Part shown: one piece after another, positions 46,800 through 58,796 of the stretch
Layout of the letters: each line of letters begins with the position of its first letter
How positions within the stretch are numbered: the first letter of the stretch is position 1
Assembly (NCBI GenBank): GCA_963277665.1
Contig: OY728142.1
Span: 10,678,001 to 10,742,000, forward strand
Source of the DNA: Viscum album
Taxonomy: Eukaryota > Streptophyta > Magnoliopsida > Santalales > Viscaceae
Length of the DNA stretch: 64,000 nt
Direction: 5' to 3'
Translations under genes and position numbers: made by a program
The notes under the pieces: generated by a model
The model's input: the letters and a program-made list of their open reading frames with translations, nothing else
Database searches by the model: none
What the model was told of the DNA's origin: nothing

Positions 46800-47480
46800 T
46801 CATATTTGGACTGGCGGGAGGAGGACCTTCTTGTCGGTGTGAATTTGGGCTACAGGGAGGACCTTTACAGCCAAGGCTATGGTGGAGAGGACTACCATTT
46901 CGGCTTATCATCCGACCGTAGGTAAATTTTCCATGGAATGTACCCTAGGGAGGATCTTTAGGGTGGACTGTAGCAATGGGAGAACCTTCTTGCTTTTTTT
47001 CATTTTAGGGAGGACCTTTGCAATAACTACCATCATGGTGAGGGATACCATTATGGATTGATGTCTGGATGTAGGAAGAATATCTATAGTGTGAATCCTA
47101 GGGAGGACCTTCAGGATGAACATTAATCAGGGGAGGACCTTCTCATTGCTTAATGTCACTACAGGGAGTGCCTTCGCAGCTACATCCATCATGGAGAAGA
47201 CTACCATAATAGCTTGATGTCCGACTACAGGTAAAATATTATCTGCAACGTATATCCTAGGGAGGAACATCAAGGAGGATAACAAAAAGGGGAGGACCTT
47301 CTTTCTATTCGATCATTTTATGAAGGGGAGGGATACCATGACACGCATAAGGAGATAGGCTCTCGTGATCGATTGTCTCTAACCCATAGAGTAATCCCCC
47401 ATGGGTGATTTGAGGAGGACCTTCAGAGATGCTGGTATCAACATTGCGAGAAGGACCTTCGCAACTACTACTATCACTTT
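46800..47480 (-). repeat. Tandem array of about 155 bp units with GGAGGACCTTC motifs
   Basis: AGGGAGGA(C/T)CTT words recur with a main period of about 152-159 bases (46951, 47103, 47262, 47413). Each unit holds two or three copies of GGAGGACCTTC at spacing of about 31 bases. On the minus strand the first two units are open (47123-46908) and give repeated K-V-L-P-R/K modules, which suggests an originally coding repeat. The unit also contains CTACCAT..GCTTGATGTCCGACT-type words. Confidence 0.78.
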
Positions 47481-48190
47481 TATAATTTGGTAATGGGTTG
47501 ACAGGATCTATTGATAGATATCTTATGGAATTAAGAACTCCTGCTTCTATCAGAGTAGAATCATGAATGTATTATTCATTTCCCATCTACCTTCGGAGGA
47601 TTTCATTTTTGGGTGCTCTATTGTGGGAAACCGGGGCTGGCTACTGTTGGTAACGGCCTTCATATACAAGTTCCTATTTGGTTGGTTCCTGTGATATCAC
47701 CGGGATACGCTGATGAGAATCTTGAGTTATAGCAAGGATATATATGCATGCCCTAAAGTGACCACCACGTTGCACTAGTGCCCCCTAGTTGGAATGGGTG
47801 ATTTTTCCTGATCCAGTTTTCCTTGTATCATAGAATATAGTCGTTGACCCTCCTCGACTGTATCAGGGATGCGAGTCTACTCCAGAGTAACCATCTTATT
47901 TTGTGGATGAATCACCCCACTCGAGGAGATGGGGTCGTGCACCCAAATCATCTCTTTTGACGTATATGCGATGATGTCTTGATAGGTTTGGAGGATATGG
48001 TCTGTAATCGATTTTTGATCCTCTATCATTTATAGGATGTGTTGAGATACATCTTTGGTTGGAACGGATATGAATGAACATTCCGATGTAGAAGAAAGAG
48101 TTTATTTCTACTCTAGTGCTCCATGTGTTTCTAGTGGGTACTGTAATTTCTCATATTCCGGGGAAGAGGAACGAGTCTTCCCTTGACTTG
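47481..48190 (-). other. Tat element leader, part 2, no recognisable gene
   Basis: Nothing can be named. A minus-strand open stretch at 48081-47896 is Arg/His-rich, without domain. Confidence 0.4.
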
Positions 48191-48214
48191 TAGCTGGAAT
48201 ATGCTGGCTACTTT

Positions 48215-48600
48215 CTCCAGTTTCCACTGTATTTTACTGGTGGGATTTATATTTGTGAGCATGAATTTGTGTCTGATCATTTTCCATTATATTTGACTCA
48301 TGGGATTGATGTGAACCTGTAGGAATTTGACTTCTCATATTTTCTTATGACCATATTTTACTAGTGGGCTTGATATTGGTAGGTATGAATTTGTGTCTTC
48401 CTATTGATTTTCACCATATTTGACAGGTGGGATTCATATGAATTGGTAGTGTTGTGTTACTACCCATAGTTTTCCTCCATTTTTATATGGAAAGCTTGGT
48501 ATGCCTCAGTAAGAATTTATGCCTACTTGTAGCTGGTTTTCACCCTATTTGGATGGTGGCCTTCTTGTCCATCGGTAGATATTTTCATCTATCAAAAAAA
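48215..48600. repeat. Tandem repeat of about 63 bp, six copies
   Basis: The core TTTTCACCATATTTGACAGGTGGGATT occurs, in diverged forms, at about 48218, 48281, 48345, 48408, 48470 and 48538. The unit continues with GGTATGAATTTGTGTCT-type sequence. No gene is supported. Confidence 0.8.
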
Positions 48601-50275
48601 ATCACCATGATTTCACGGTGGGACCGGAAAGCATTGGAGGGAATTTTCACTGGCTCATATTGTGCCTCCATATATCCGTGGTGGGCCTCAAAAGAGGATG
48701 TAGAGTTGTATGTCTTCCCATGGTATGTGTTATGTTTTTATGGAACATCTCCTCCTCAAGAACCATGGTAATGGCCTACTTATAATTATGCATTTTCCTC
48801 CCTCGGTGGGCAGACCGAGGAGCCCATGTACATTGGACTTTAACGGGTTCCCTCAAAATGAGATCCTCTTCATAGTAAGGATATTGGGTTGTACACCACT
48901 GATGGTGACATCCTTCGGTAGGAGACCTCAAGCGGGGTTCCTGTGTAGCTGGGATGAAGTCATTATTGTCGACTTCATCTTCCTCCCTAAGGTAAGGTAG
49001 GTACTCATTGTTGCATTCTCGGGATAGGATCCTTAAGTGAATGGAAATGGAAAGTGGGTCTTCCTTGTGTTGGGATGTTGGTCATGGCTAAAGAGGTGGT
49101 TGGTGAGATTTTACCGATTGGAAGACCTGTCTTGCAGCCTCCATCATTGGGAGAGTACCCTTCTAGTGGTATTATCAGATCATCATGTTTGAAACCCAGT
49201 GTTGAAGATGTTGGTTAGGAGATGGAGTCCTCTTCCTTTCAGAGGACTCAGCCAGTGCATCGATCATTATGCGTGTTCATGAGAACATTGAAGATGCCAT
49301 TGGATTGAATGTTTCTCTATAGACCTGAAATATATACAACAAGCAAAGACAACAAAAACCCCATCACATTAGCATCTCCTGTTCACATGAATAATTAAAG
49401 ATTTTACTTGGATCTCTTTTTTTTGGATGTGAAAGGATCTTGAGGTGAGGTAACAATACATCTTGGTTTAGGATTCGTGTCAGGTTCACAATTTTTTTTA
49501 CCCTATTTTCATCACACAAGGGGGAAAATGGACCAAAGGATAATAACCAATTGTCTATTATTATAGAGGGTTTCACGTTGGGTTCACCATTTTTGTTTCA
49601 ACCCAACTTGCGTCATGACCCTTTTTGGTGGGTGAGATCATCCCACTGAGATTGGGTAGTATATCCTTATTTTATTATGAAGTAGGTACCACATTTGAGT
49701 GGTCTTGGAGGGTGATTCTAGGGGGCTCGGTGTTTGTGAAATCATACCATATCGGGTATGATGTCCTTGGATGATCTCCAGCGAGTTTATTCACGGAGAC
49801 AGAAACACCCAACATCCCTTTTATCCATGATTCATGGACCTTATTTTCAAAGGCAGGTGCTCATTGGATGATTTGGACAATAACACTTAAGGACTCTATT
49901 GTTAAAGAGTATGGGCTGTCGGGCTTATCAAACCCTTTTGGGGGGTAATTATTGCATATTCTGGGACTCTCTTATAGATTTAAGCAATGTTCATATGTTT
50001 TTGAATCCTTGGTTCACTCCCAAGCATGTTTTTGTTGATCACACCAAGGTTTCAAGATCAATTAGAGGTATGCATGGGTTCATAATCATCTGAACATATC
50101 CTAGGTTCTCAATTGACAAAGAAATATGTATGTCTCTAAGTTTCTTCATCGATGTTACCTTTTTATAGAAACATTAGGTATTCTTCAGTATTTCTTCAAG
50201 ACAATGATGATTTAAGCCATATGATGAGGCTCTCTAGATTTTATCATCATAAAGGGGTGACAGATATTACTTTGA
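48601..50275. other. Unassigned DNA in the Tat leader
   Basis: Two plus-strand open stretches (48454-48771 and 48710-49000) have no domain and no codon pattern that I trust. At 49778-49796 TGATCTCCAGCGAGTTT faintly resembles the inverse of a TGGCGACTC..CTGGGGA PBS used by some Tat elements, but the match is poor. Confidence 0.35.
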
Positions 50276-50279
50276 TGTC

Positions 50280-52830
50280 TAGATTGAACCCATAATATGG
50301 GATTCCTACATATCCTTGTGAGAGGAATCGGATTCCACGTAGTTCGGTGTCACTTTACCAGACACATCACCATTTAAAGTCATGTGATAAGGACCCATCC
50401 ATGAAATTTAATTTCATGTGGTGAGGATGTGTAGGAAGAATATTCATAGTCAATATTTGGTATGGGATTATGTCGAAGAGGCCCAAGATTCCTAGAAGAG
50501 ATATGGTCTTCTGGGTGGATATGACCCTACTGGGGGTATGGTCTAGGGAATACTAAGGTAATTTGGGGTATCAAGTTTGGACCTCAGGGGGGGCTTCCTA
50601 CATCTCCCAGCTGGTTAGGAATCAAAGCCCCCATAGTTTGGTTTGAGTTGGAACTTACACCCTTGAGGAGGCCAATTTTTTGGGGCATGATTGGGGCTTA
50701 CACATGGGAGCTACCCATTTGAGAGAAACAAGTTAGGGCTTACTCTTAAAGAGAATTTCCTAGAGATTTTGGGGGAATTTTATTGGGACTAACTTCTAAT
50801 GAGAATTTCCCTTGAGATCAGGCCTTAGGAAAGAATCCTACGTATCCTGATCAGAGCAGGAATCATAGTTCTCATAGTTTACTTCATTTGGGGCTTACAC
50901 AAACTAGGAGGCCCATGCTTTAGGGTTATGAAGATTTTATGATCGTTGCCAACCTCTAAGCCCAATGAGTCATGATCAGTGTGAAAAACAAGAGAATGTA
51001 GTACATAAAAATATCACACATCCCACATCATCTATTGATAGATGGTACTAGATCCCAGAGGGAGAGAGAGGGGGTATTGAAAGTTCCAATACCCCTCCTT
51101 TATTTCCATACCCTAGATAGTCAGATTAATCTATCCAGGTATATATACTCTAGGTGGAGTTAGAGAGGAGAACTGATGCAACCTATTGCAAGAAAATCTA
51201 GGGGATTACCTCAGTGGGAGTACCCTATGATTGGTTCTGGGAAAGGGGAGGAATGTTGTTTCTCATTAAAAGGAAAATAAATAGTTATTTTTTATGTATA
51301 TCACTGACCCTCGTCAAAGGGAAAAGGCCAGTGAATACCCTTGATCCCTAGACCGAGGAGGTTCACATTAGTTTCAGAAGGTTGGACCCTAATTTTTCAT
51401 GGAAATGTAAACTTATGTACATTTCAGGGGCTCGCACCACTGCATGGATTACCTACGTGACTCCACTTACCATGGTAATGAAAACTCAAAAGGGTGCACT
51501 GATGCACCTCATAGTTTTATCATACTGGTCTGGTGGATTTGGAAGTGGTTTTGGCTTGATTCGGTTGGATTGGTTTGTGGAGGGTCTATGGAGGGTATGA
51601 TATAAATGGGAATATTTGATTGAATTTGGAGAGTGGAACACCCAAAGGTACCCCATTCTGCTTACCATTTCTTAATTCGGTATGTGGACCTCCACACATA
51701 GCATGTTGCTACATGGGTGGAGGGACCATCTGTGTACCATAATGGTACACAGACCTGTATGTGGTTCGCGTAGTGTTTTATATGTGGGACTAGGTTCCAA
51801 CCGTGTAGCATGATTCTATGTGGCACCAAGTTCTATCCTCATAGCATGGTTCTATGCAGCATAAGGTTCCACCTATGAGTCCTTGTTCTATGCATGGACG
51901 TTAGAGCGAAGAAGGGTAATTGCTTTAGTGCCTTGTGGTAAATTTCATCCACGAAGGAGATATGGTTCATGGTCTTCCAATTAGGTTTTTGGTCTACCAA
52001 TTATTATGTTTCCTTCTTTATTTTTCCTCTATGCGGTGATTGTATACCTGTAGGAATTCATCGAAATAGTTTTTCACCTCATCGATTGATTTCTTTAGAA
52101 ATCCATCTCAAAAGTCTATCCAATTTTCTCAAATACGGTTCTTTTCTTGGCTCCTCCCGTGGTCCTTTTATAGAGTGTTGAGGAAATTGGATCTATGGGT
52201 ATCACAACCATTTTACGGAATCCCATGGGGAGATAACCTAGCATGCGGACGACTCAATCAATAGAGGTATGTGGGGTTGCAGTTTGTGGTGGCGGAAATC
52301 ACCACATCAATCACGTGAACGACCTCGTCTTGTTCACGGGGTGCTACTAGCTTTGCCTTGTCTGTAAACTATTGAGTTTGTGGGGATGATATGTGGGGGT
52401 GAGTTTCTACACCTTCATAAGTAGTTCACGGAGGGAATCATATGTGGGGAATAATTTCTCCTCCTCAATTCCTCCAATGACATGGTTCGCAGTGGGCATC
52501 GTACATGGGGGCGAATTTATCCACCTTTATTTCACCAACGACATTGCTCATAGGGGTTATCATAGACTGGGGAGAATTTCTACACCTATATTCTTCCAAC
52601 GACATGGTTCATAGGACCTGGTGTCATCGCCTTCGTTTCGCATAATACTAGGTTTTTGGGCGATGCCTTCCGTAAACCGTTCCCAAGATTCAGTACATGA
52701 ACGGATTATTTTCCTTTACCAAATTTAGCTTCTTCAACAATTTTCTCTAAATGATTCATCCAATTTGGTTTCTTTCTTTTTCCAAAATAATGGGAGTATT
52801 TACTTTCCCTTTGCAATGTTTTCAGGATGC
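50280..52830 (-). repeat. Candidate 5' LTR or far leader of the Tat element
   Basis: It contains three copies of the family B motif (CCTACATATCCT..AGGAATC..CATAGTT) at about 50300, 50600 and 50850, whose main array lies at 32100-33240 on the other side of the pol genes. That placement is what an LTR pair would give. A segment at 51040-51120 (GGGGGTATTGAAAGTTCCAATACCCC, an inverted repeat) has a loose partner at about 31350-31395. There is no coding region. The LTR boundaries are unproven. Confidence 0.4.
52391..52620. repeat. Tandem repeat of about 61 bp, four copies
   Basis: GGGGGCGAATTTATCCACC-type words followed by CCAACGACATGGTTCATAG recur at about 52391, 52442, 52503 and 52564. An open stretch crosses it (52393-52614) and is just a repeat product. 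Confidence 0.8.
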
Positions 52831-53930
52831 TACAATGATTGTATTTAATTTTATTTATATGTATATATAAATATAATTGTATAATATTATGTATATTAAT
52901 ATATATTATTTGTAAGAATTGTATTTCGTATAATATTAATTATATTTAATATAAAAGCATAAACATATTACATAAATATATATGTAAATATAATTTATTT
53001 AAAGAATAAATCATAAAAAAAACTCAAACTTATAGTTTTTATAATTTATATAATAATAATAAATATATTTTTAAATAATATTCTATTGCTTTTATATTAT
53101 ATATAATTAAAATTATATGAAAAAAAATTTAAAAATAAATATATATTAATGTACACAAATCTATACAATTATATTCATTGAAATAAATATATATTAATGT
53201 ACATTATAATAAATATATGAATCAAGATACATTATATAAATATTTGTATAAATTGTATTTCATATAATATTAATTATATATAATATAAAATTATATTTCA
53301 TATAACATTATATAAACATTTGTATAAATTTTTTTTCATATAATATTAATTATATATAATATAAATATTTGTATAAATTGTATTTCATGTATATGTATTT
53401 CATATAATATTAATTATATACTAATTATATATAATATTATACAATTTATAGAAATAAATATATACTAATGTACGTAATAATAAATTTATATATTGAAGTA
53501 TATTATATAAATATTTTTTAAAATGAATTATATAAATATATTAAATAAATGATTATATATATTATATAAATAAACATGTATATACTATATAAATAATTTA
53601 CATAAATATATTTATAAGTACAAAAATATATGTGTATATACCTAAGATAAATAGAATTATAAAATATATTTACTCAAATGTATGTAAATACACATATAAA
53701 ACATATTGTTCATATAAATGCACAAACTGAATACAATATAAATGTATTATAATATAAATACATAAATACATAATATAAACATGCATCTATTAATTTATAT
53801 AAATATATATAGTTTATATATTTATATATTTATATATTTAAATATTTCTTCAAATAATATTTATTTGAATAAGAATCATAATATATATAATTACTATAAT
53901 TTGTAATAATCTTATCAAAATGGATTTTTC
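52830..53930. repeat. AT-rich block, same family as 26010-27180
   Basis: Almost pure A/T, with ATTAATGTACAT, TATAATATTAATTATATA and AATTGTATTTCATATAA words that appear inverted in the other block. No gene is present. Confidence 0.85.
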
Positions 53931-53934
53931 CATG

Positions 53935-53995
53935 TGGTAGAGTGGTGGGTGATCTATTCAGTAGGTCTATGTTTCAATACCCACCGGTGGAAATT
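53935..53995 (+). other. tRNA-like sequence beside the second AT-rich block
   Basis: ATGTGGTAGAGTGGTGGGTG resembles a tRNA D-arm/A box, and about 30 bases on GTTTCAATACC resembles a T-arm/B box (GGTTCAAATCC). No full cloverleaf is convincing. Its relation to the AT-rich block parallels that of 25945-26008. Confidence 0.4.
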
Positions 53996-54115
53996 TTTAA
54001 AGGGTGCATGAAAAAAAATTCTCAGGCACTGGTTTACAGGAGGGGAAAGGGACACAAGGGAACTAAAAAATAACCCCTTATAACAGGGGATTTTTTTTGT
54101 AGTGAGAGACCTTAT
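53996..54115 (+). mobile_element. CACTA-type right terminus
   Basis: The segment ends TTTTTTTTGTAGTG at 54115, the inverse of CACTACAAAAAAAA. It is preceded by a small hairpin, AACCCCTTATAACAGGGG, similar to the palindromic repeats at 27190-27720. With the AT-rich block and tRNA-like piece it probably forms the right part of one non-autonomous element whose left end is not found. Confidence 0.65.
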
Positions 54116-54513
54116 GGAGTACAATTGAAATAGTTAGTAGGAGGACATGGGCGCATCTGTATGGAGATTGGGCGAGTTGTATGTTGCTGCTTTATTTACT
54201 GGTTTTACCTCAAAATTTAAATCCTTTTTTTAGTTTTTGTTTATATATCTGACATTCCATATTGATACTGCATGGATTGGTTTTATTAGTATATGTTGTT
54301 AATTTGATGGATATTTATTTATTCATTATTTGTTTATTATTGTTTTTTTCTTCCATTATTTTACCCTGATGTTTACTCAGTGTCAGTGGCATAGTCTCCC
54401 CATGATGTTTCATAGGCCCTGACCGCTAGTTGGAAACCTCTTGTGTATGGGGAGGTACACATGAGGTCGTGTGGAATCTTGAATCAGACCCAGTGGTTCG
54501 GGTTGGGGTGTTA
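54116..54513 (+). repeat. Right end of a plus-strand gypsy LTR (fragment)
   Basis: Around 54365-54513 the sequence GTTTACTCAGTGTCAGTGGC, CCCTGACCGCTAGTTGG and finally GGTTCGGGTTGGGGTGTTATA matches the typical final 150 bases of plant Del/Tekay LTRs, ending GTGTTACA in intact copies. No PBS or internal region follows and the 5' part is cut by the CACTA terminus at 54115. Confidence 0.7.
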
Positions 54514-55440
54514 TAATAATTATTGTCTCTCACATAACTAGAATTAAATTAATAAAATAATTTTAAAATTTACATAATAAATTAACATATTAGAATCCCT
54601 TATATACTTAGACACACATACATGCAAAGATGAAAACATAGACATGCGGGAGTACCCATAAATACATATCTATACATGATAATGAAAATTAATAGCACTA
54701 AATGGGTAAAAGGTCATATCACATTCATGTATCCTTATAATTAACATCTTAAGGGAAATGGGACCAAATCCCTATGCCCTTATTTTCAATCCATTAGATG
54801 GAAAAATAATATAAAAGTATACCTTGTTTATCGCAATCATCCTTCATTCTGAGAAACCTTAAATTTACACAATTATTTTGAAAAATTTATTAAACTTTCA
54901 TGGTTCCTCACCTTTTATAAGGATAATTCACTCAATAATTGAATATTTATGTTGTTTCAATCTTTTCTCAATGACTTATTGATTTACTGCTTCTACACAA
55001 GAAAATCTAACAAGTAAATCACACTAATCTAGCTTTTTTTGTTGTTGTAAATTTTCACTGTAAATTTATTCACATTATATATATATATATATATATATAT
55101 TAATGTAAACATATATTTATGTGTATAATAAATTAATGAGGTAAAAATTATTGAGTGATATGTCAAACCAATGATAAATTAATTATATTTGAATGGAGAA
55201 AGATTCAAACAGTTGTAACTCACCTCATTTTGAAGCACCAAAAATACTCATTCTAGTGTTTATGATAGTAAATTTATTATATAAAGAGTGATTATTTACA
55301 TAATAAATTATCAATTTACACAATAGTTTCACTTTATATGGTAAATTGAAAATTAAAATAAACATTAAATTTGCATTCATTATCATTCGTCATCAATTTT
55401 TCAATCAATTTAGAGTTTACAAATTAAATCTAGATATTGA
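54514..55440. other. AT-rich repeat-derived DNA left of the LINE
   Basis: There is no gene. 54560-54680 is a direct repeat of 58797-58915. 55260-55380 has TTTACATAATAAATT-type words that recur at 58080-58200 on the other side of the LINE. A (TA)n run lies at 55077-55100. Confidence 0.6.
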
Positions 55441-55509
55441 AGTTTTTTTTAAAATAGGTGGTGCCTCAGTCAAGGGCCAAGACACGATTTATTAAATAAT
55501 TAAAGGGGG

Positions 55510-55997
55510 TTACATGATTCTGAAGTAAGGGACTTTTTTACAATCCCTTTCATAAAGAGGAAGGAGATCAACAGGCAGATCCTCCTTCCAAGTAAGACCC
55601 TGTCTGATACCCATATTAGCAAGACTATCAGCAACCTTGTCCACCTCACAAAAGGTGTGTGTGGAAATGTAGTTGATCTCCATGAGAGAGGCCAGGAATC
55701 TCATTCAGATAATAGTGATAGGCCAGGCTAGTTGTAATTCCCCATTCCATATATCTTGAATAACAGTGGATGAGTCTCTCTCAATCCAGATGTTGTTCCA
55801 GCCCTTTTGCATGATGAAGTCCACAGCGTGAATCACACTCATCATTTCCACCTGTAATGAAGAGGCCGTACCACGGCTACCAAAGAAGCATCCATGGAAT
55901 CTCCCATTAGAATCTTGGAAAATCGCTCCATAACTAGAAGGTATAGGATTGCCCTTGGAAGCTCCATCAATATTCACTTTAATCTAGCCTGGAAGCG
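55510..55997 (-). pseudogene. LINE RNase H domain
   Basis: It begins IKVNIDGASKGNPIPSSYGA, then SSLQVEMMSVIHAV, IERDSSTVI, and after one in-frame TGA (at 55705-55707) continues MRFLASLM..HTFCEVDKVADSLANMG. All four catalytic acidic positions (D, E, D, D) are encoded, as in the plant LINE-type RNase H that follows RT. The single stop lies between the third and fourth. The frame is the same as that of the linker upstream. Confidence 0.87.
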
Positions 55998-57310
55998 GGT
56001 TTTACCAGAAAACTTCAAAGGTGCGCTTCGGTTTCCTGTAGATACCATCAACTCTGAGGCAACAAAGGATCTCTAAATCACCAACTGAGTTGTCACAATA
56101 GGATTTTTGAATAGAATTAGCATCCTTGATGGACATTCGGATTCGTGTACGACCTATATTAAGATTGAATGAGCAGTTATTGTGAATAATGGCATTCTGA
56201 TCATACCAGATCACGTGTAGGAGATCCGTCACCGCTGCTAAGAAGAGATTTTTTATTTTCTGTGAAGAATTTAGCTCCACACAGTACATTATTTGAGTAT
56301 TAATTGAGTTAAAATGTAACCATCTACAGCCAAACAAGTCAGTAATATAATTTAAAAGCACTGAAGTTGTAGCACAAGACAAAAATATATGGTTAGCATC
56401 TTCCCTGTGATGATGGAAAAATCGAACTTTGAACAAATTTGTATTCCAAAATAAGAAAATCATTATTAGCATAGGGATAATTATCAATAATATGAATTAT
56501 GTTATCAGGAAGGTCATATCTACTGGAAATCATGATATCTTTGACAGTACAATTCGTGTTTACCGGATTGGAGTTAGCAGGTCACTTAGTGATAAGAGGA
56601 GCACCATTCTAGTTATCCAACCAAAAATGTATGTAATAATCAATGATAACCATCGACCTAGAGTTTTCCATAATGTGAGAAAAATATTTTTTAATGGAGG
56701 TCCAGATGGACGATTGGACATATTTCAAATTGAATTTCCTAAGTTTGTTAGTAAATATGTTTTTAAAAAAAGGGATGGAATCAGAGTTGTTATTAATAAA
56801 TATCCAAGTGATTCTAGCTTGAATAGCATCGTTAAAGTGCCGAAGATTTTTAATACCAATACCACCTTTATCCAACGGCTTGCAACAATTTGCCCACAGT
56901 ATGGTCACAAGTTTCCTTTCATGAATGCTACCAGTCCAAATAAAATTCTTGATGTGAACATTAATTTTTTTGAGAAGACCAATAGGTCATTTATAGATCA
57001 TCAAAGAGTAGACCAACTTTGAAATAATAGTAGATTTCACCAAACAGATCATTCCCACCATGGAGAGGGATTAACCCTTCCAAGAGGAGATCTTGTTGAC
57101 CACATGGTCAACAATGGTGGAAAAGAAGATAATTTTAGGCCTTCCCCAAAAAATAGGCACACCAAGGTAGTTGAAGGTAAAGGATCCTTCCTTGATATTG
57201 AGACAATTAACAATGTAATGTTTTCTATTAGGACCAATGTTTTTCCCAAAGAAGACAAAAGATTTCCCCTATCTAATAGATTGACTAGAGAGATCTTCAT
57301 AATGAGTCAA
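55998..57310 (-). pseudogene. LINE C-terminal linker with zf-RVT-like region
   Basis: From the right: STTLVCLFFGEG-type and YLGVPIFWG-like words (about 57240-57150), CCKPLDKGGIGIKNLRHFND (open stretch 56908-56609), and EDANHIFLSCATTSV (open stretch 56487-56002). They correspond to the 'YLG.P', 'GGLGI..L..FN' and 'E...H.F..C..A' (zf-RVT) blocks of plant LINE ORF2. At least two frameshifts and two stops directly before RNase H (W/Q positions) are present. A 197-codon open stretch on the other strand (56429-57022) is its shadow. Confidence 0.78.
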
Positions 57311-57317
57311 GGCATTT

Positions 57318-58015
57318 TTAAGATTTTGAATATTTTTTATCTCCTTTTAATAAAAGAATGATTTCATCGGCATAAAAAAGATGCGTAGGCACACTTAAGA
57401 TTCTATCCACCTGAATAGGTTTAAGTTTGTTTTGAGTAACCAAGTTGGTGAGAAGCCTACTAAGATAATCTCCAGCTATGATAAAAAGAAGCGCAGATAA
57501 AGGATCACCTTGCCTAACACCCTTGGTACATTTGAAATAAACCTTAGGAGAGCCATTCACAAGAATATAAATAGAGACCGAATTGAACAAGGAATTGATT
57601 CTACTGATGAAAATATCATTGAAATCGAAGGCTTCCAAAACTTTGAATATAAATCTCTAGTCAATGGTGTCAAAGTATTTATTAATATCAAGTTTAATGG
57701 AAACATTACCTCCTCTATTAGCTTTTTTCAGAGTGTTGGTGCATTCCGAGGCAAGACAAATGCAATCTTGTATGTTCATTCCCTTTATAAAACCAAATTG
57801 ATTCCATGAAATAACTTTTTGGAAAAGAGAAGGAAGTTTGTTGGCAAGCAGTTTAGTGATAATTTTATAGAGAGAGTTAATAAGCGCTATGGGATGAAAA
57901 AGATGAATTTCAGAAGCATTGTCAACTTTAGGGATTAAAGTAAGGAATTTGAGCATTAAGACCATGAGGGAGAACCCCATTAGAGAATAAGGATTTCACG
58001 AGTTTACACACATCC
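57318..58015 (-). pseudogene. LINE reverse transcriptase domain
   Basis: The frame 57980-57657 has LIPKVDNASEIHLFHPIALI, KIITKLLANKL and FIKGMNIQDCICLA, and 57638-57318 has KGVRQGDPLSALLF and LFYADEIILLL. They are RT blocks of plant L1 elements (IPK..., RPI, NIQD, GVRQGDPLSP, FADD). The second Asp of the catalytic YADD is Glu. One frameshift separates the two parts, between 57638 and 57657. Confidence 0.87.
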
Positions 58016-58033
58016 ATATTAATGATAATATAC

Positions 58034-58700
58034 ACTACAAAAAACACATTTAAATAGAGAATTTACAATCTACACCTTCAATTAACATTTTACACAGTAA
58101 ATTATAGTTTATATAATTTCATTTTACATAAAAATTTTCAATTTAGAAAGTAAATTTACATTTTACATAATAAATTTGAAAATTAAAAAATATATTTTCA
58201 ATTAAAACATAGTAAATAGAAACATAAATTCATAATAAATTTAAAATTTACAAAGTATATGGGAAAGTAAATTTTCATTTTCCCATCGTACAAATGTTTT
58301 CCATTAATATTCATGTTTTTAGTTAATATGTTGATGTTTAATGGTTGTGTTGGGTTTTTAATTTATAATATTAATTTTTTATCAAATATTTATTGTGTTG
58401 GTGGAGTTAAAACATGTACTATTGCACGCATTTGTAAGTGGATTGTGAATACTGAATTTCATGTAAAAAAATAAAAAATATTTATTTGTTACATGTGAGA
58501 TAAAAACATGTCATTTTTAAGTATTAATATGCTATTGATCATTCCCAAATGGGAATAAACATTAATAAAATAAATAAAATACTAATATAATAATAAACAC
58601 TATTAAAAAACAACTTAATAAATAATCATATTTGACTACAAGTCTTAAACTTACAAACATCACAATTTTTATTCTAACATCACATAAATTTAAAAAAATT
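58034..58700 (+). mobile_element. CACTA-like left terminus with AT-rich subterminal repeats
   Basis: It starts CACTACAAAAAACACATTT. Within 58060-58290 the words TTTACAnnGTAAATT and their inverse recur. No matching right terminus exists in the window, so the element is incomplete. The rest is AT-rich without gene. Confidence 0.5.
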
Positions 58701-58796
58701 ACATTTTATATTTTATTACGAGCAGAAAACTAAAATGATAATATTATTTGAATGGATAATTACTATCCTTCACTTAAAAATCATTGAATTAATATA

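Larger units (their letters stand above)
55441..58015 (-). mobile_element. 5'-truncated L1-type LINE with RNase H
   Basis: On the minus strand the order is RT, C-terminal linker with zf-RVT-like region, RNase H, then a T8 run at 55443-55450 (plus strand) that is the remnant of the poly(A) tail. The endonuclease domain is missing; the homology starts in the RT N-terminus at about 58015, a usual 5' truncation. Reading frames are broken by a few frameshifts and in-frame stops, less so than in the chromoviruses. Target duplications could not be identified. Confidence 0.85.

Noticed and set aside
53935..53995. A functional tRNA gene
   Set aside because: Only A-box and B-box-like words are present; the acceptor and anticodon stems do not pair convincingly.
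56429..57022. 197-codon open frame on the plus strand
   Set aside because: It is the shadow of the LINE linker, which has recognisable family motifs on the minus strand.
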